Below, in pieces: positions 8,299 to 16,999 of a stretch of 64,000 nt of DNA. Source of the stretch: an uncultured Crocinitomix sp. (GTDB taxonomy: Bacteria; Bacteroidota; Bacteroidia; Flavobacteriales_D; Crocinitomicaceae); contig CAJQHR010000006.1 of NCBI GenBank assembly GCA_905478225.1, forward strand, positions 1 through 64,000. Reading direction: 5' to 3'. Position 1 is the stretch's first letter; each line of letters starts with the position of its first letter. The notes under the pieces were generated by a model, which searched no databases, was not told the DNA's origin, and saw only the letters and a program-made list of their open reading frames with translations. A program made the translations under genes and the position numbers.

Positions 8299-10709
8299 TG
8301 CGGAGGAACGATCAAAAAAATAAAGAAACCAATACAAATTTTTCCTTTTCAACCTTAAAGTTGTATAACGATTCTTTTTTGGTGGGCACAATAGCTGTTA
8401 TAATAGTAGCTACTGCGCAAGTTATTTGGGATAAAAACATGGAGAACTTAGCGCTTCTTGGGTTTTTATTTCTAGCGTTATTATTCTTTAGAATTTTCAA
8501 AAAAAATAAAAATGTTGTTGACCATCAAGTGTGTTTTCATCAGGTTTTTGTTTTAGGGGCTGTCCTTATCGCAATTACTTGGTTTTTAACAATAAGGGGT
8601 ACGCGTGAACTAGCGTATTTATTATTCATAGGTAGTGGAGCAACGTATTTATATATTGAGAAAAAAACAACTCTTTTTTATTTCATTGCTTATCATGTTT
8701 TCTTATACAGTTTAAGTCTTTCTTTTCCGGTGATTGAGTTTGGGTATGTGGTCTATTCAACCATTTTTTCTTCAGCCGCTATATTCGTGAGTAGTTGGTT
8801 AACGCAATTGTTATTAAACAGTCAAGACTTACAGTTGTCAGAAAAAAAATTAAATGAAACTAAAGTTTCCGAGTCAGTTCAAAGTTTTAGAAATATTGTA
8901 GATAATTCACCAATTAGTATTTTTATTTTTACAGCGAACCAATTAGTCTATAAGAACTCAGAGGCCCAGCAAATATTAAACGAATACCTTGATCATACTA
9001 AAAACGAGTTATTTGAAATTTTTCCAAAAAAACAAAAGTTTTTATTGGAAGAATTAATAAGTAAAGAAAAAAATAATTCAACCGGCTATGCGGAAATTGC
9101 GCTGGGCAAAACGAATAAAGAGAAGGTGTTTAGTATTAGCCTAGTAAATGTCATTTATGATGGCGCGAGTTCAATTTTACTGATGTTAATGGATATTAGT
9201 CTTCAAAGCGAATATAATATTCAAAAAATTAGAGCAGAAATTGCAGAGGAAGCGCACAAAAAACTTTCTGAAGAAATTAGTAAACACAAAGAAACGCGCC
9301 ACGACCTTGCTGAAAACACATCAAAATTAAATGCTTTATTTGAGAGTTCAAGCAATCTGTTTATTCTTACTATCGATCGCGATTTAAATATTTCATCATT
9401 TAACAGTAGTTTTAAAAAGATGATGAATTCTTATTTAGGAGTTGAAGTAAAAATAGGGGACGACTTTTTAAATACGTTTCCAATTCAAGAGGCAGCATAT
9501 GGAAAATTGATTAAGCGATTTAAAAGAGTTTTGAGAGGCGAATCGGTTGAAATTATTAGCCACTTTCCTACTAAAAAAGGTGAAATTTGGGTTGAATCTT
9601 TTATTAGTCCAGTTATTGTTGAAGGGGATGAGGACATTAAAGAAATTGCTTTTATTGCACATAACATTACCGAAAAAGTTGAAAGTGAGCGTAAAGTAAA
9701 AGACAGTGAAGCGAATAATAGGGCGACTGTTTCTGCTATTCCTGATATGCTTTTCAAAGTTAATAAAGCAGGTTGTTTTACAGATTTTCGATTGAATGAA
9801 GATGGGGGAGAGCTGCTTAAAGAATTTGCCTTTACAACGGAACTATTAGGAAAGCATCTTTTTGAAGTGTTCAAAAACGAAAAACAAGGGAAAATTTTTC
9901 TAAAGAATATTCAAAAAGCATTACGAACAGGGAAAGTGCATACTCAAAACTTCATTATTCCATTTATAATTGGGCGAACGACTAAAAGAATGGTTTATGA
10001 AAACAGATATTCTCGCGTTAACGCGAGTGAGGTAATAGTGATTGCGCGAGATGTTACAGATAAAGTTGAGTTTGAAACGCAATTAATAGAGTCGGTAAAG
10101 GAAAAAGAAATCCTACTAAAAGAGGTGCACCACAGGGTAAAAAACAACCTCCAAGTTATCAGTAGTATCTTAAACCTTCAATCTTCTTATGTGGAGGATG
10201 AAAAAACATTGGAAATTATAAATGAAAGTCAAAACAGGATCAGATCCATGTCTTATATTCATGAAAGTCTGTATCAAACAAAAGATTTTTCTTCTATTGA
10301 TTTTCATGATTATATCACGACTTTAGTTCAAAACCTCGTTCATTCTTACCAGCTATACACGGGGAAAACCAATCTGAAATTAGATATAGACAAGGTGGAA
10401 CTTATCCTCGATCAAGCCATTCCGTGTGGATTAATTTTGAACGAACTAGTATCTAATTCTTTAAAGTATGCTTACCCTGATGGAAAAGGGGGAGATATAG
10501 ATATTGAAATAAAAGAAGTAGAAGGAAAAATAAAAATCAGAGTAGAAGATTTTGGAGTTGGCTTACCTGAAGGCTTTAAAATAGAGGAAAGTGATTCACT
10601 AGGATTAGGTCTTGTTGATACTTTGGTAGATCAAATAGATGGAGAACTTATCCTAAAAACAGAGAATGGAACGAAATATTTAATTATATTTGGGAAGCAA
10701 GATTTGTAA
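8298..10709 (+). CDS. Multi-PAS sensor histidine kinase (HisKA_2/HWE type)
   Basis: The protein has 803 residues. Five or six membrane helices occupy about residues 22-185, followed by a coiled coil and three PAS-like segments (about 190-305, 340-460 and 480-595). The dimerisation/phosphoacceptor domain carries EVHHRVKNNLQ with the histidines at 611-612, the signature of the HisKA_2 class. A HATPase domain with NELVSNSLKYAYP and GVGLPEGF follows. It should autophosphorylate and pass phosphate to the LytTR regulator encoded six bases downstream. The start ATG overlaps the stop of the MORN gene. The signal is not evident; no large periplasmic loop is seen, which fits sensing in the membrane or cytosol. 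Confidence 0.92.
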   Translation: MRRNDQKNKETNTNFSFSTLKLYNDSFLVGTIAVIIVATAQVIWDKNMENLALLGFLFLALLFFRIFKKNKNVVDHQVCFHQVFVLGAVLIAITWFLTIRGTRELAYLLFIGSGATYLYIEKKTTLFYFIAYHVFLYSLSLSFPVIEFGYVVYSTIFSSAAIFVSSWLTQLLLNSQDLQLSEKKLNETKVSESVQSFRNIVDNSPISIFIFTANQLVYKNSEAQQILNEYLDHTKNELFEIFPKKQKFLLEELISKEKNNSTGYAEIALGKTNKEKVFSISLVNVIYDGASSILLMLMDISLQSEYNIQKIRAEIAEEAHKKLSEEISKHKETRHDLAENTSKLNALFESSSNLFILTIDRDLNISSFNSSFKKMMNSYLGVEVKIGDDFLNTFPIQEAAYGKLIKRFKRVLRGESVEIISHFPTKKGEIWVESFISPVIVEGDEDIKEIAFIAHNITEKVESERKVKDSEANNRATVSAIPDMLFKVNKAGCFTDFRLNEDGGELLKEFAFTTELLGKHLFEVFKNEKQGKIFLKNIQKALRTGKVHTQNFIIPFIIGRTTKRMVYENRYSRVNASEVIVIARDVTDKVEFETQLIESVKEKEILLKEVHHRVKNNLQVISSILNLQSSYVEDEKTLEIINESQNRIRSMSYIHESLYQTKDFSSIDFHDYITTLVQNLVHSYQLYTGKTNLKLDIDKVELILDQAIPCGLILNELVSNSLKYAYPDGKGGDIDIEIKEVEGKIKIRVEDFGVGLPEGFKIEESDSLGLGLVDTLVDQIDGELILKTENGTKYLIIFGKQDL

Positions 10710-10715
10710 GTAATT

Positions 10716-11468
10716 ATGGACAAAACAAACGTCTTAGTAGTCGAAGATGAAAGTATCGTATCAAAAGATATTCAACACAGCTTAAAAAAGTTGGGTTATA
10801 ATGTTGTTGGTGCAGCATCAACAGGGGAAAAAGCTTTTGAGCTTGCTTCTTCTGAATTACCTGATATTATCTTGATGGACATTATGCTAAAAGGAAGTAT
10901 TAATGGAATTGAAACCGCTGAGAGGGTAAAAAGAGAATTGAACATTCCTGTAATATACTTAACGGCTTATGCTGATGAGGCGACACTATCTAAAGCGAAA
11001 GTTACAGAACCATACGGATATATTATTAAACCCTTTAAAGAGGTTGATTTGCACACCTCTATCGAAATGGCGCTCTATAAATATTCAAAAGAGAAAGAAG
11101 TATTAAAAGAACGAGACCTGTTCTACTCGTTAATTGAAAATAAAGACTCGAAAGAGTTCATTTTTGTAAAATTAAAAAGCAGCCTCGTAAAAATTAAAAC
11201 CAACGAAATTTATTATGTTGAGGCTTTGAAAGATTACGTAGTCATAAATACATTTGATCGCCGATACACTATTCACTCCACCATGAAGGGTATTGTGAAT
11301 AAATTATCTGAGGATCAATTTATTCGTGTTCACCGCTCATTTATTGTCAGAATAGATAAAATTGTTGCTATTGAATATCCTAATTTGCATTTGGAAAAAG
11401 ATAAAAAAACAGTGCCAATTGGTGGCTCTTTCAAAGAGCAACTAATGAATAAACTGAATCTTATTTAG
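10716..11468 (+). CDS. LytTR-family response regulator
   Basis: A 250-residue two-domain regulator. The receiver domain covers about residues 1-125, with acidic residues in VVEDES, phosphoacceptor Asp55 in LMDIML, and the conserved lysine in IIKPF near residue 105. A LytTR DNA-binding domain covers about 150-250, with EIYYVEALKDYVVI and FIRVHRSFIV. It follows the HisKA_2 kinase gene by six bases and is its obvious partner. LytTR regulators bind paired direct repeats, so the 12-base direct repeat upstream of this operon is worth testing as an autoregulatory site. Confidence 0.93.
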   Translation: MDKTNVLVVEDESIVSKDIQHSLKKLGYNVVGAASTGEKAFELASSELPDIILMDIMLKGSINGIETAERVKRELNIPVIYLTAYADEATLSKAKVTEPYGYIIKPFKEVDLHTSIEMALYKYSKEKEVLKERDLFYSLIENKDSKEFIFVKLKSSLVKIKTNEIYYVEALKDYVVINTFDRRYTIHSTMKGIVNKLSEDQFIRVHRSFIVRIDKIVAIEYPNLHLEKDKKTVPIGGSFKEQLMNKLNLI

Positions 11469-11545
11469 GATAAGAATAGTTCTTATTTAAGCCCCCAAAA
11501 CAGTAACTCATTGTCTATAATTAGGAAAACTCAGAGCTTATTTAC

Positions 11546-12262
11546 TTAATCATCAAAACCGTATTCCCGTTTTAAATCATAAACATCTTGAATCAATTCC
11601 GACACATCTGTGGGGTTAGTACCGTCATACATTCCCCGAATTCTGCCTTCCGGGTCAATTAAAACGAAGTTTTCTGTGTGTATAAAATCAGATTCTGCGC
11701 CATGATCAAAGTTAGGGTCGGCTTTATCTGGAACAACTAAATATGATTTGCGCGCCATAGTATAAAGGGCCTCTTTCGACCCTGTTAAAAACCACCATTT
11801 TGTATGATCTGCCTCAAAACGTTCTGCATATTTATACATGACTTCAACCGTGTCAACTTTTGGGTTAACGGTATGGCTTATCACCATAAAGTTTGGATCG
11901 GAAATAAACTCTTTATGCACACGTTGCAGCTGCGTGGTCATTTTAGGACAAATACCACCACAGGTGGTAAAGAAGAAATCAGTCACAAAAATTTTACCCG
12001 TAACATCTGCTTTTGTAATGGTATCCCCAAGTTGATTTACCAAAGAAAAATCATTTATAGTGTGATCCTTTTTTTGTGATTGAATCTTACTATCCACTAA
12101 AGCAGGATTCACATCAAAAGGGCTAAAAATATTTAACCTATTGTTTTCACTTCTGTTAGATGTTGAATCTGGATCATCAGAAAAATGACGCATGTTTAAA
12201 TATGTTGCCACTCCAATTCCTGCGAATAATATGGCGAGAAAAGCAATAATTGTTTTAGACAT
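11546..12262 (-). CDS. SCO1/SenC family copper chaperone-like protein
   Basis: A thioredoxin-fold protein anchored by an N-terminal helix (SKTIIAFLAILFAGIGVATYL). It carries the SCO copper/redox motif CGGIC near residues 101-105, the family segment FFTTCGGICPKMT, and the distal histidine in HTENFVLID. SCO proteins deliver copper to the CuA centre of cytochrome oxidase. I chose the ATG at 12262, giving 238 residues and starting directly at the anchor. The longer frame to 12397 adds a 45-residue leader that does not look conserved. No oxidase genes are adjacent. Confidence 0.9.
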   Translation of the reverse strand: MSKTIIAFLAILFAGIGVATYLNMRHFSDDPDSTSNRSENNRLNIFSPFDVNPALVDSKIQSQKKDHTINDFSLVNQLGDTITKADVTGKIFVTDFFFTTCGGICPKMTTQLQRVHKEFISDPNFMVISHTVNPKVDTVEVMYKYAERFEADHTKWWFLTGSKEALYTMARKSYLVVPDKADPNFDHGAESDFIHTENFVLIDPEGRIRGMYDGTNPTDVSELIQDVYDLKREYGFDD

Positions 12263-12401
12263 TTTGAATAAACTTTCTGTAAAGTTACGGCTTTCTAGTT
12301 CTTCAAAGGGGTGACTTTTGTTAGTTTCAACTAAAACGTTGATCAACTCAATGAAAAACTCGCTAAATGAAAAGAAAACACCAATTAAGAAGGGCAAAAG
12401 G

Positions 12402-12409
12402 TACCTTTG
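12402..12409 (+). promoter_or_regulatory. Candidate bacteroidete -7 box (TACCTTTG)
   Basis: TACCTTTG matches the TAnnTTTG consensus exactly and lies 27 bases before the ATG of the truncated secreted-protein gene at 12437. No good TTG element appears 19-23 bases upstream. The promoter of the remnant may survive although its gene does not. Confidence 0.35.
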
Positions 12410-12436
12410 TAGTTATAAACACCTAATTATTTAATT

Positions 12437-12664
12437 ATGAATAAAAAATTATTACCCGTTCTTTTATTGCTATCTGGAGCCACATTTGGTCAGGATTTTT
12501 TAAATGGAAGCTATGAAATCACAACATCTACAGGCTGCGATTATAACAATGGCATTGCAGAGTTTAATGCTGTAATGGACAATGTAGAAATGTTTTCTGG
12601 CTGGGAAGTTGATATCGTTATACCGCCAACCGCTAAACCAAATACAAGACCATTACCAGGCTGA
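12437..12664 (+). pseudogene. 5' remnant of a secreted protein
   Basis: Seventy-five codons begin with a good signal peptide (MNKKLLPVLLLLSGATFGQ) followed by DFLNGSYEIT and a cysteine-containing stretch. This resembles the start of bacteroidete secreted proteins that open with an 'NGSFE...' motif and normally run for several hundred residues. The resemblance appears to stop around base 12620. The remaining codons (PPTAKPNTRPLPG) are the antisense of the minus-strand reading described in the next entry. I read this as a gene cut by rearrangement rather than a real 75-residue protein. Confidence 0.55.
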
Positions 12665-12864
12665 TATTTCGCAATGCGGCAATTTGCGGGACTGTACCCA
12701 AGTTCATTAAAACAAAGCGAGTCAGGTTGTGATATTGTAAAGTCACACATTCTAGAGCAGTCATTTTCATCATTAATTGTTAGGGCACATTCACCAGCAC
12801 CCATATTGTAGGAGGGGTCTGCAAAAATACCGTCTACACCTGAAGGGTTTATTTCATAAATTAG
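12620..12864 (-). pseudogene. Fragment of a cysteine-rich, SprB-repeat-like surface protein
   Basis: On the minus strand an open frame reads YEINPSGVDGIFADPSY, then GECALTINDENDCSRMCDFTISQPDSL in two parts (ECALTINDENDC and MCDFTISQPDSL). This looks like the end of an SprB/adhesin repeat of the 'TVTDANGC...FTITEP' type. It lacks both a start and a C-terminal sorting domain. It meets the plus-strand remnant head to head near 12620. An inversion or deletion joining two T9SS-type genes is the simplest explanation. The family assignment rests on a short stretch. Confidence 0.4.
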
Positions 12865-12867
12865 GAC

Positions 12868-12899
12868 AAAAAAAGGAGTTCAAATCAAGAACTCCTTTT
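12868..12899 (-). terminator. Terminator of aspS
   Basis: An 11-bp perfect stem (12871-12881 with 12889-12899) surrounds a seven-base loop. The A run on the plus-strand left side becomes a U run on the minus strand, placing it correctly 20 bases past the aspS stop. Confidence 0.85.
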
Positions 12900-12921
12900 C
12901 AATTTGAATAAGTTAAGAGCG

Positions 12922-14691
12922 CTACTCTGCACCAGCCTCTTTCGCCGTGTTTGCTAGATAAAGTTCTTTATACTGTTCCGCACCCAATGGGGCAGGGGAA
13001 TCAATCATTACATCTCGCCCACTGTTGTTTTTAGGGAATGCAATATAATCTCGGATAGAATCTGAACCGCTCATTGTTGCAACAAGTCTGTCAAATCCAA
13101 AAGCTAATCCACCGTGTGGTGGCGCGCCGTATTCGAAAGCATTCATTAAAAATCCAAACTGTGCTTTTGCTTCTTCGTCTGAAAAACCGAGTAATTCAAA
13201 CATGCGCGCTTGTAATTCTTTATTGTGAATTCGAATTGAACCACCACCAAGCTCTGCGCCATTCATAGCTAAGTCGTAAGCGTTTGCCCTTACTTTTCCA
13301 GGCTCTGTGTTAATTAAATCAAAATCTTCCTTCTTAGGGGATGTAAATGGGTGATGCATGGCGTGATATCTTTCGCTGTCCTCGTCCCATTCTAATAAAG
13401 GAAAATCTAATACCCATAATGGTGCAAACGCATTCGGGTCGCGTAAACCTAATTCGGTTCCCATGTGCAAACGCAATTCATTCATTTGCGAACGAACTTT
13501 ATCCGTTGCTCCTGAAAGCACTAGAATTAAATCTCCTTTTTCTGCTCCTGCAGCTGCCCCCCATTGCGCTAATGCCTCTTGGTCATAAAACTTGTCTACT
13601 GATGATTTGAAGGTTCCGTCTTCATTGCATTTGCAATAAATCATTCCTAAAGCACCAATTTGTGGACGTTTTACCCAGTTTACTAGGGCATCCAATTGTT
13701 TTCTTGAATAGTTAGCACAACCTTTTGCATTGATTCCAAGCACTAATTCTGCATTGTCAAACACACCAAAACCTTTGTTTTGTGTAACACTATTCATGTT
13801 CACAAACTCCATTTCAAAACGAATATCTGGCTTGTCAGATCCATATCGTTCCATAGCCTCTGCGTAGGTCATTCTTGGGAAATCACTTTCAAATTCGTGG
13901 TTGCGACAAGTCTTAAAAAGGTGTTTTATTAACCCTTCAAATGTGTTTAAAACATCTTCTTGCTCAACAAAGGCCATTTCGCAATCAATTTGTGTAAATT
14001 CTGGTTGTCTATCTGCTCTTAAATCTTCATCTCTAAAGCATTTTACAATTTGGTAATAACGGTCGTAACCAGACACCATTAATAATTGTTTAAATGTTTG
14101 TGGAGATTGTGGAAGTGCATAAAATTGTCCCGGATTCATTCTGCTTGGTACCACAAAATCGCGGGCACCTTCAGGTGTTGATTTGATTAAATAAGGTGTT
14201 TCAACCTCCATAAAATCCACAGTATCCAAATATTTTCGAGTTTCTAACGAAACTTTATGTCTCAATTTCAACTTATCTTGAACAGGATTTCTTCTCAAGT
14301 CTAAATAGCGGTATTTCATTCGAATTTCTTCACCACCATCTGTTTCATCTTCAATTGTAAACGGAGGGGTAAGAGAGGCGTTTAATAAAGTAACCGAAGT
14401 GGCTTTAATTTCAATATCACCCGTAATCATTTCCGGATTTTTTTGATAACGCTCAATAACTTCTCCTTTAATTTGTACAACAAATTCACGCCCTAGCGCC
14501 TTTAATTGCTCCATGACTTCGTTTGAAACAACTCCTGTTTCTCCAACAATTTGGATAACACCGTAACGATCGCGTAAATCAACCCATAGGATATTTCCTT
14601 TATCTCGAATGGTTTGCACCCAACCAGCAACGGTTACCGTTGTTCCAATATTTTCTGCTCTTAATTCTCCGCAAGTATGTGATCTGTACAT
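12922..14691 (-). CDS. aspS: Aspartyl-tRNA synthetase
   Basis: A 589-residue class II aminoacyl-tRNA synthetase, the usual length of the bacterial enzyme. The N-terminal OB fold ([22 protein letters not shown]) binds the anticodon. Catalytic motif 2 includes [21 protein letters not shown], and motif 3 is [18 protein letters not shown] insertion domain lies between about 290 and 420. It charges tRNA-Asp with aspartate in the cytosol. It is divergent from modA with 134 bases between the starts and has its own terminator downstream. Confidence 0.98.
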   Translation of the reverse strand: MYRSHTCGELRAENIGTTVTVAGWVQTIRDKGNILWVDLRDRYGVIQIVGETGVVSNEVMEQLKALGREFVVQIKGEVIERYQKNPEMITGDIEIKATSVTLLNASLTPPFTIEDETDGGEEIRMKYRYLDLRRNPVQDKLKLRHKVSLETRKYLDTVDFMEVETPYLIKSTPEGARDFVVPSRMNPGQFYALPQSPQTFKQLLMVSGYDRYYQIVKCFRDEDLRADRQPEFTQIDCEMAFVEQEDVLNTFEGLIKHLFKTCRNHEFESDFPRMTYAEAMERYGSDKPDIRFEMEFVNMNSVTQNKGFGVFDNAELVLGINAKGCANYSRKQLDALVNWVKRPQIGALGMIYCKCNEDGTFKSSVDKFYDQEALAQWGAAAGAEKGDLILVLSGATDKVRSQMNELRLHMGTELGLRDPNAFAPLWVLDFPLLEWDEDSERYHAMHHPFTSPKKEDFDLINTEPGKVRANAYDLAMNGAELGGGSIRIHNKELQARMFELLGFSDEEAKAQFGFLMNAFEYGAPPHGGLAFGFDRLVATMSGSDSIRDYIAFPKNNSGRDVMIDSPAPLGAEQYKELYLANTAKEAGAE

Positions 14692-14796
14692 GAATTTAAA
14701 TGTAAAAATTAGGCTGTAAAGATAGTTAATTCATCCCGCTTTATTGATTAGAATTTTTTTTAAACGGATTCCCTATAAAAAAACAAGCAAAACATT

Positions 14797-14804
14797 TATC
14801 TTCG
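14797..14804 (+). promoter_or_regulatory. Candidate -7 box for modABC
   Basis: TATCTTCG, one mismatch from TAnnTTTG, ends 21 bases before the modA ATG. I see no molybdate-responsive operator or riboswitch in the 134-base divergent region. Confidence 0.35.
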
Positions 14805-14825
14805 CGCTAGCAAAAATTAAATCTA

Positions 14826-15575
14826 ATGCGAATAACGATTGCTATTTTTCTCGGTTTATTGGTGAGTTGTGGAGCGTCAACAACGAATGAAAAATCAATA
14901 AAGGTGGCTTGTGCTGCAAACATGTTGATTGCTATGGATTCGATTGCCGTATTATTTGAAGCCGAGCATGGAATACAGTGTAATATTACTTCTGGCTCAT
15001 CGGGCATGTTAACTTCTCAAATAGAAAACGGGGCCCCTTATGACGTTTTTCTTTCGGCAAATATGAATTATCCTGAAACCGTTTATAAAAATGGGAATGG
15101 CGGAGAACCCGTAATTTATGCACAAGGGCGTTTATTATTGGTGGTCGATAAAACAACGAATTATGTGTCGATAGATGAAGTTTTAAACGATTCTAAAATT
15201 AGAAGAATTGGCATGGCTGATAATCAAACTGCCCCATACGGCATGGCTGCCAGTCAATATTTAACCGCAACGGGTAAAAAAGAAGGTTTGAAGGATCGTT
15301 TAGTAATAGGGGAGAGCATAGGTCAGATTAATCAATACATTACCACAGGAGCTGTTGATGCTGCTTTTACAAGTTATTCTTTTAAAGTTAAAAACGAATC
15401 AGGGTTCAATTATTTTGAAGTTGATCCCAACCTTTTTGACCCTATAAATCAAGGAGCCATGATTTTGAATCATGGGAGTGAGTACAATTCTGACGCGTCG
15501 AATAAATTATTACAATTCTTCTCAAGCGAGAAATGTAAAGGCGTTTTAAATTATTTTGGATACCTTACCGAATAA
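14826..15575 (+). CDS. modA: Molybdate ABC transporter substrate-binding lipoprotein
   Basis: A 249-residue lipoprotein with lipobox LLVSC (Cys about residue 15), as expected for a tethered binding protein. It shows the ModA family signatures VACAANM, the oxyanion-binding SGSSGML segment, APYDVFLSANMNYP, and a C-terminal region with GAVDAAFTSYS. It captures molybdate, or possibly tungstate, outside the inner membrane and hands it to ModB. Its stop shares one base with the modB start, so the three genes form a tightly coupled operon. Confidence 0.93.
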   Translation: MRITIAIFLGLLVSCGASTTNEKSIKVACAANMLIAMDSIAVLFEAEHGIQCNITSGSSGMLTSQIENGAPYDVFLSANMNYPETVYKNGNGGEPVIYAQGRLLLVVDKTTNYVSIDEVLNDSKIRRIGMADNQTAPYGMAASQYLTATGKKEGLKDRLVIGESIGQINQYITTGAVDAAFTSYSFKVKNESGFNYFEVDPNLFDPINQGAMILNHGSEYNSDASNKLLQFFSSEKCKGVLNYFGYLTE

Positions 15576-16243
15576 TGGATTACACGCCGTTTTTAGTCAC
15601 GTTTAAATTAGCTTGCTTAACGACGCTAATTCTGTTTGTAATAGGCATTCCTATTGCATACTTTATAGCGTTTTCAAAGTGGAGAGGTAAGGCAATTTTA
15701 GAGAGTATTATGATGCTCCCAATTGTACTACCACCAACGGTGCTAGGTTTTTATTTCATATTTTTTTTAGGACCCAAAAGTGGTGTTGGTAAATTTTTCG
15801 AAGATACTTTTGGACACTCATTGGCTTTTTCTTTTCAAGGGATCTTATTGGGCTCAGTTATTTATTGTTTGCCCTTTATGTTAACCCCAATAATTAATGG
15901 GTTTAGAAGCATTCCTAAAAACCTTATTGAATCCACAAAACTCCTGAATAAATCTAAAGTCAATGCCCTTTGGAATGTGTTTATTCCGTTTATAAAAAAA
16001 GGCATATTAAATGGAATTTTGCTCACATTTGCGCATACAATTGGTGAATTTGGATTGGTACTAATGATTGGTGGAAAAATGGAAGAAACGAATGTGGCTT
16101 CAGTTGTTATTTATGATGAAATGAATGCTATGAACTATGATGTTGTACACCGTTACGCGCTCATTTTATTAATCATCAGTTTCATTCTAATTTTTTGCTT
16201 GAATTTATTAACCAGAAAATCTACTCGATCAGACATTGCTTAA
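15575..16243 (+). CDS. modB: Molybdate ABC transporter permease
   Basis: A 222-residue inner-membrane permease with about five helices and the ModB signature MMLPIVLPPTVLGFYFI. The coupling loop near IGEFGLVLMIGG matches the EAA-type motif that docks on the ATPase. It is paired with ModA upstream (one-base overlap) and ModC downstream (eight-base overlap). The length is normal for the family. Confidence 0.95.
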   Translation: MDYTPFLVTFKLACLTTLILFVIGIPIAYFIAFSKWRGKAILESIMMLPIVLPPTVLGFYFIFFLGPKSGVGKFFEDTFGHSLAFSFQGILLGSVIYCLPFMLTPIINGFRSIPKNLIESTKLLNKSKVNALWNVFIPFIKKGILNGILLTFAHTIGEFGLVLMIGGKMEETNVASVVIYDEMNAMNYDVVHRYALILLIISFILIFCLNLLTRKSTRSDIA

Positions 16244-16919
16244 AATAGACCTACATAAAACCTTTAAAACCCGTCAACGAATGACGGAAATACATTGTGA
16301 AGCAGAATTTGATTTAGGCGTGACATCAGCGATCTATGGCAAGTCGGGTGTTGGAAAATCAACTGTGCTGCGTATGATTGCGGGGTTGGAAAAAGCGGAT
16401 GCTGGTTTGATTCAATTTCAGGATGAGGTGTGGTTTGATGACAGCAAAAAAACCAACCGACCTATAGCTGCACGAAATATTGGTTTTGTTTTTCAAGACT
16501 TTAACCTATTTCCAAACATGACGGTGGAAGGAAATTTAAAATATGCTTCGGTTTCTGGCAAAAAAATTTCCAAAGAAACCATGCATTTAATGGAGGTAAC
16601 TGAATTAACGAAACTATTAAAAAGTTACCCACGTGAATTATCTGGTGGCGAAAAGCAACGTGTTTCAATCGTTAGGGCTTTATGTCAAAACCCTAAATTC
16701 TTACTTTTAGATGAGCCTTTTTCAGCTTTAGATGATGAATCAATTGGTGATTTAATGTATGAGATAAAAGTGATCCAAAAAGAAATTGGAACAACGGTCA
16801 TTGTGGTAAGTCACCGCAAGGATGTCATACTAGAAATGGCAGATTCTGTGGTGCATATGCAAAATGGGCAAACAATAGTTCAAGGGCCCCCTTCAGCTAT
16901 TTTAAAGAAAAAGTTTTAA
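16236..16919 (+). CDS. modC: Molybdate ABC transporter ATP-binding protein, short form
   Basis: A 227-residue ABC ATPase with Walker A GKSGVGKST, Q-loop VFQDFNLFPNMTV, signature LSGGEKQRV, Walker B LLLDEPFSALD and the switch histidine in VVSHR. The start is a TTG that overlaps the modB stop region by eight bases; no ATG would include the first beta strand. Classical ModC is about 350 residues and has a C-terminal molybdate-binding MOP domain, which is missing here, so transport is unlikely to be gated by MOP-based feedback. It powers ModAB uptake. Confidence 0.93.
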   Translation: MLKIDLHKTFKTRQRMTEIHCEAEFDLGVTSAIYGKSGVGKSTVLRMIAGLEKADAGLIQFQDEVWFDDSKKTNRPIAARNIGFVFQDFNLFPNMTVEGNLKYASVSGKKISKETMHLMEVTELTKLLKSYPRELSGGEKQRVSIVRALCQNPKFLLLDEPFSALDDESIGDLMYEIKVIQKEIGTTVIVVSHRKDVILEMADSVVHMQNGQTIVQGPPSAILKKKF

Positions 16920-16944
16920 GTCTTCCTTTTTCTGAGATAGATCC

Positions 16945-16977
16945 ACAAAAAAAAGGAGCCGATAAATCGACTCCTTT
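16945..16977 (-). terminator. Terminator between modC and the convergent T9SS gene
   Basis: A hairpin with outer stem AAAGGAG/CTCCTTT (16952-16958, 16971-16977) and a partly paired interior is preceded by an A run. On the minus strand it provides stem plus U run, so it best serves the gene ending at 17000. Without a plus-strand T run it is weaker for modC. Confidence 0.6.
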
Positions 16978-16999
16978 AAAAATTCTTATTATTTACGGT

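Noticed and set aside
12541-12804. Independent 87-residue minus-strand gene
   Set aside because: It starts inside a longer open frame, lacks a signal or sorting domain, and overlaps the plus-strand remnant; a gene fragment explains it better.
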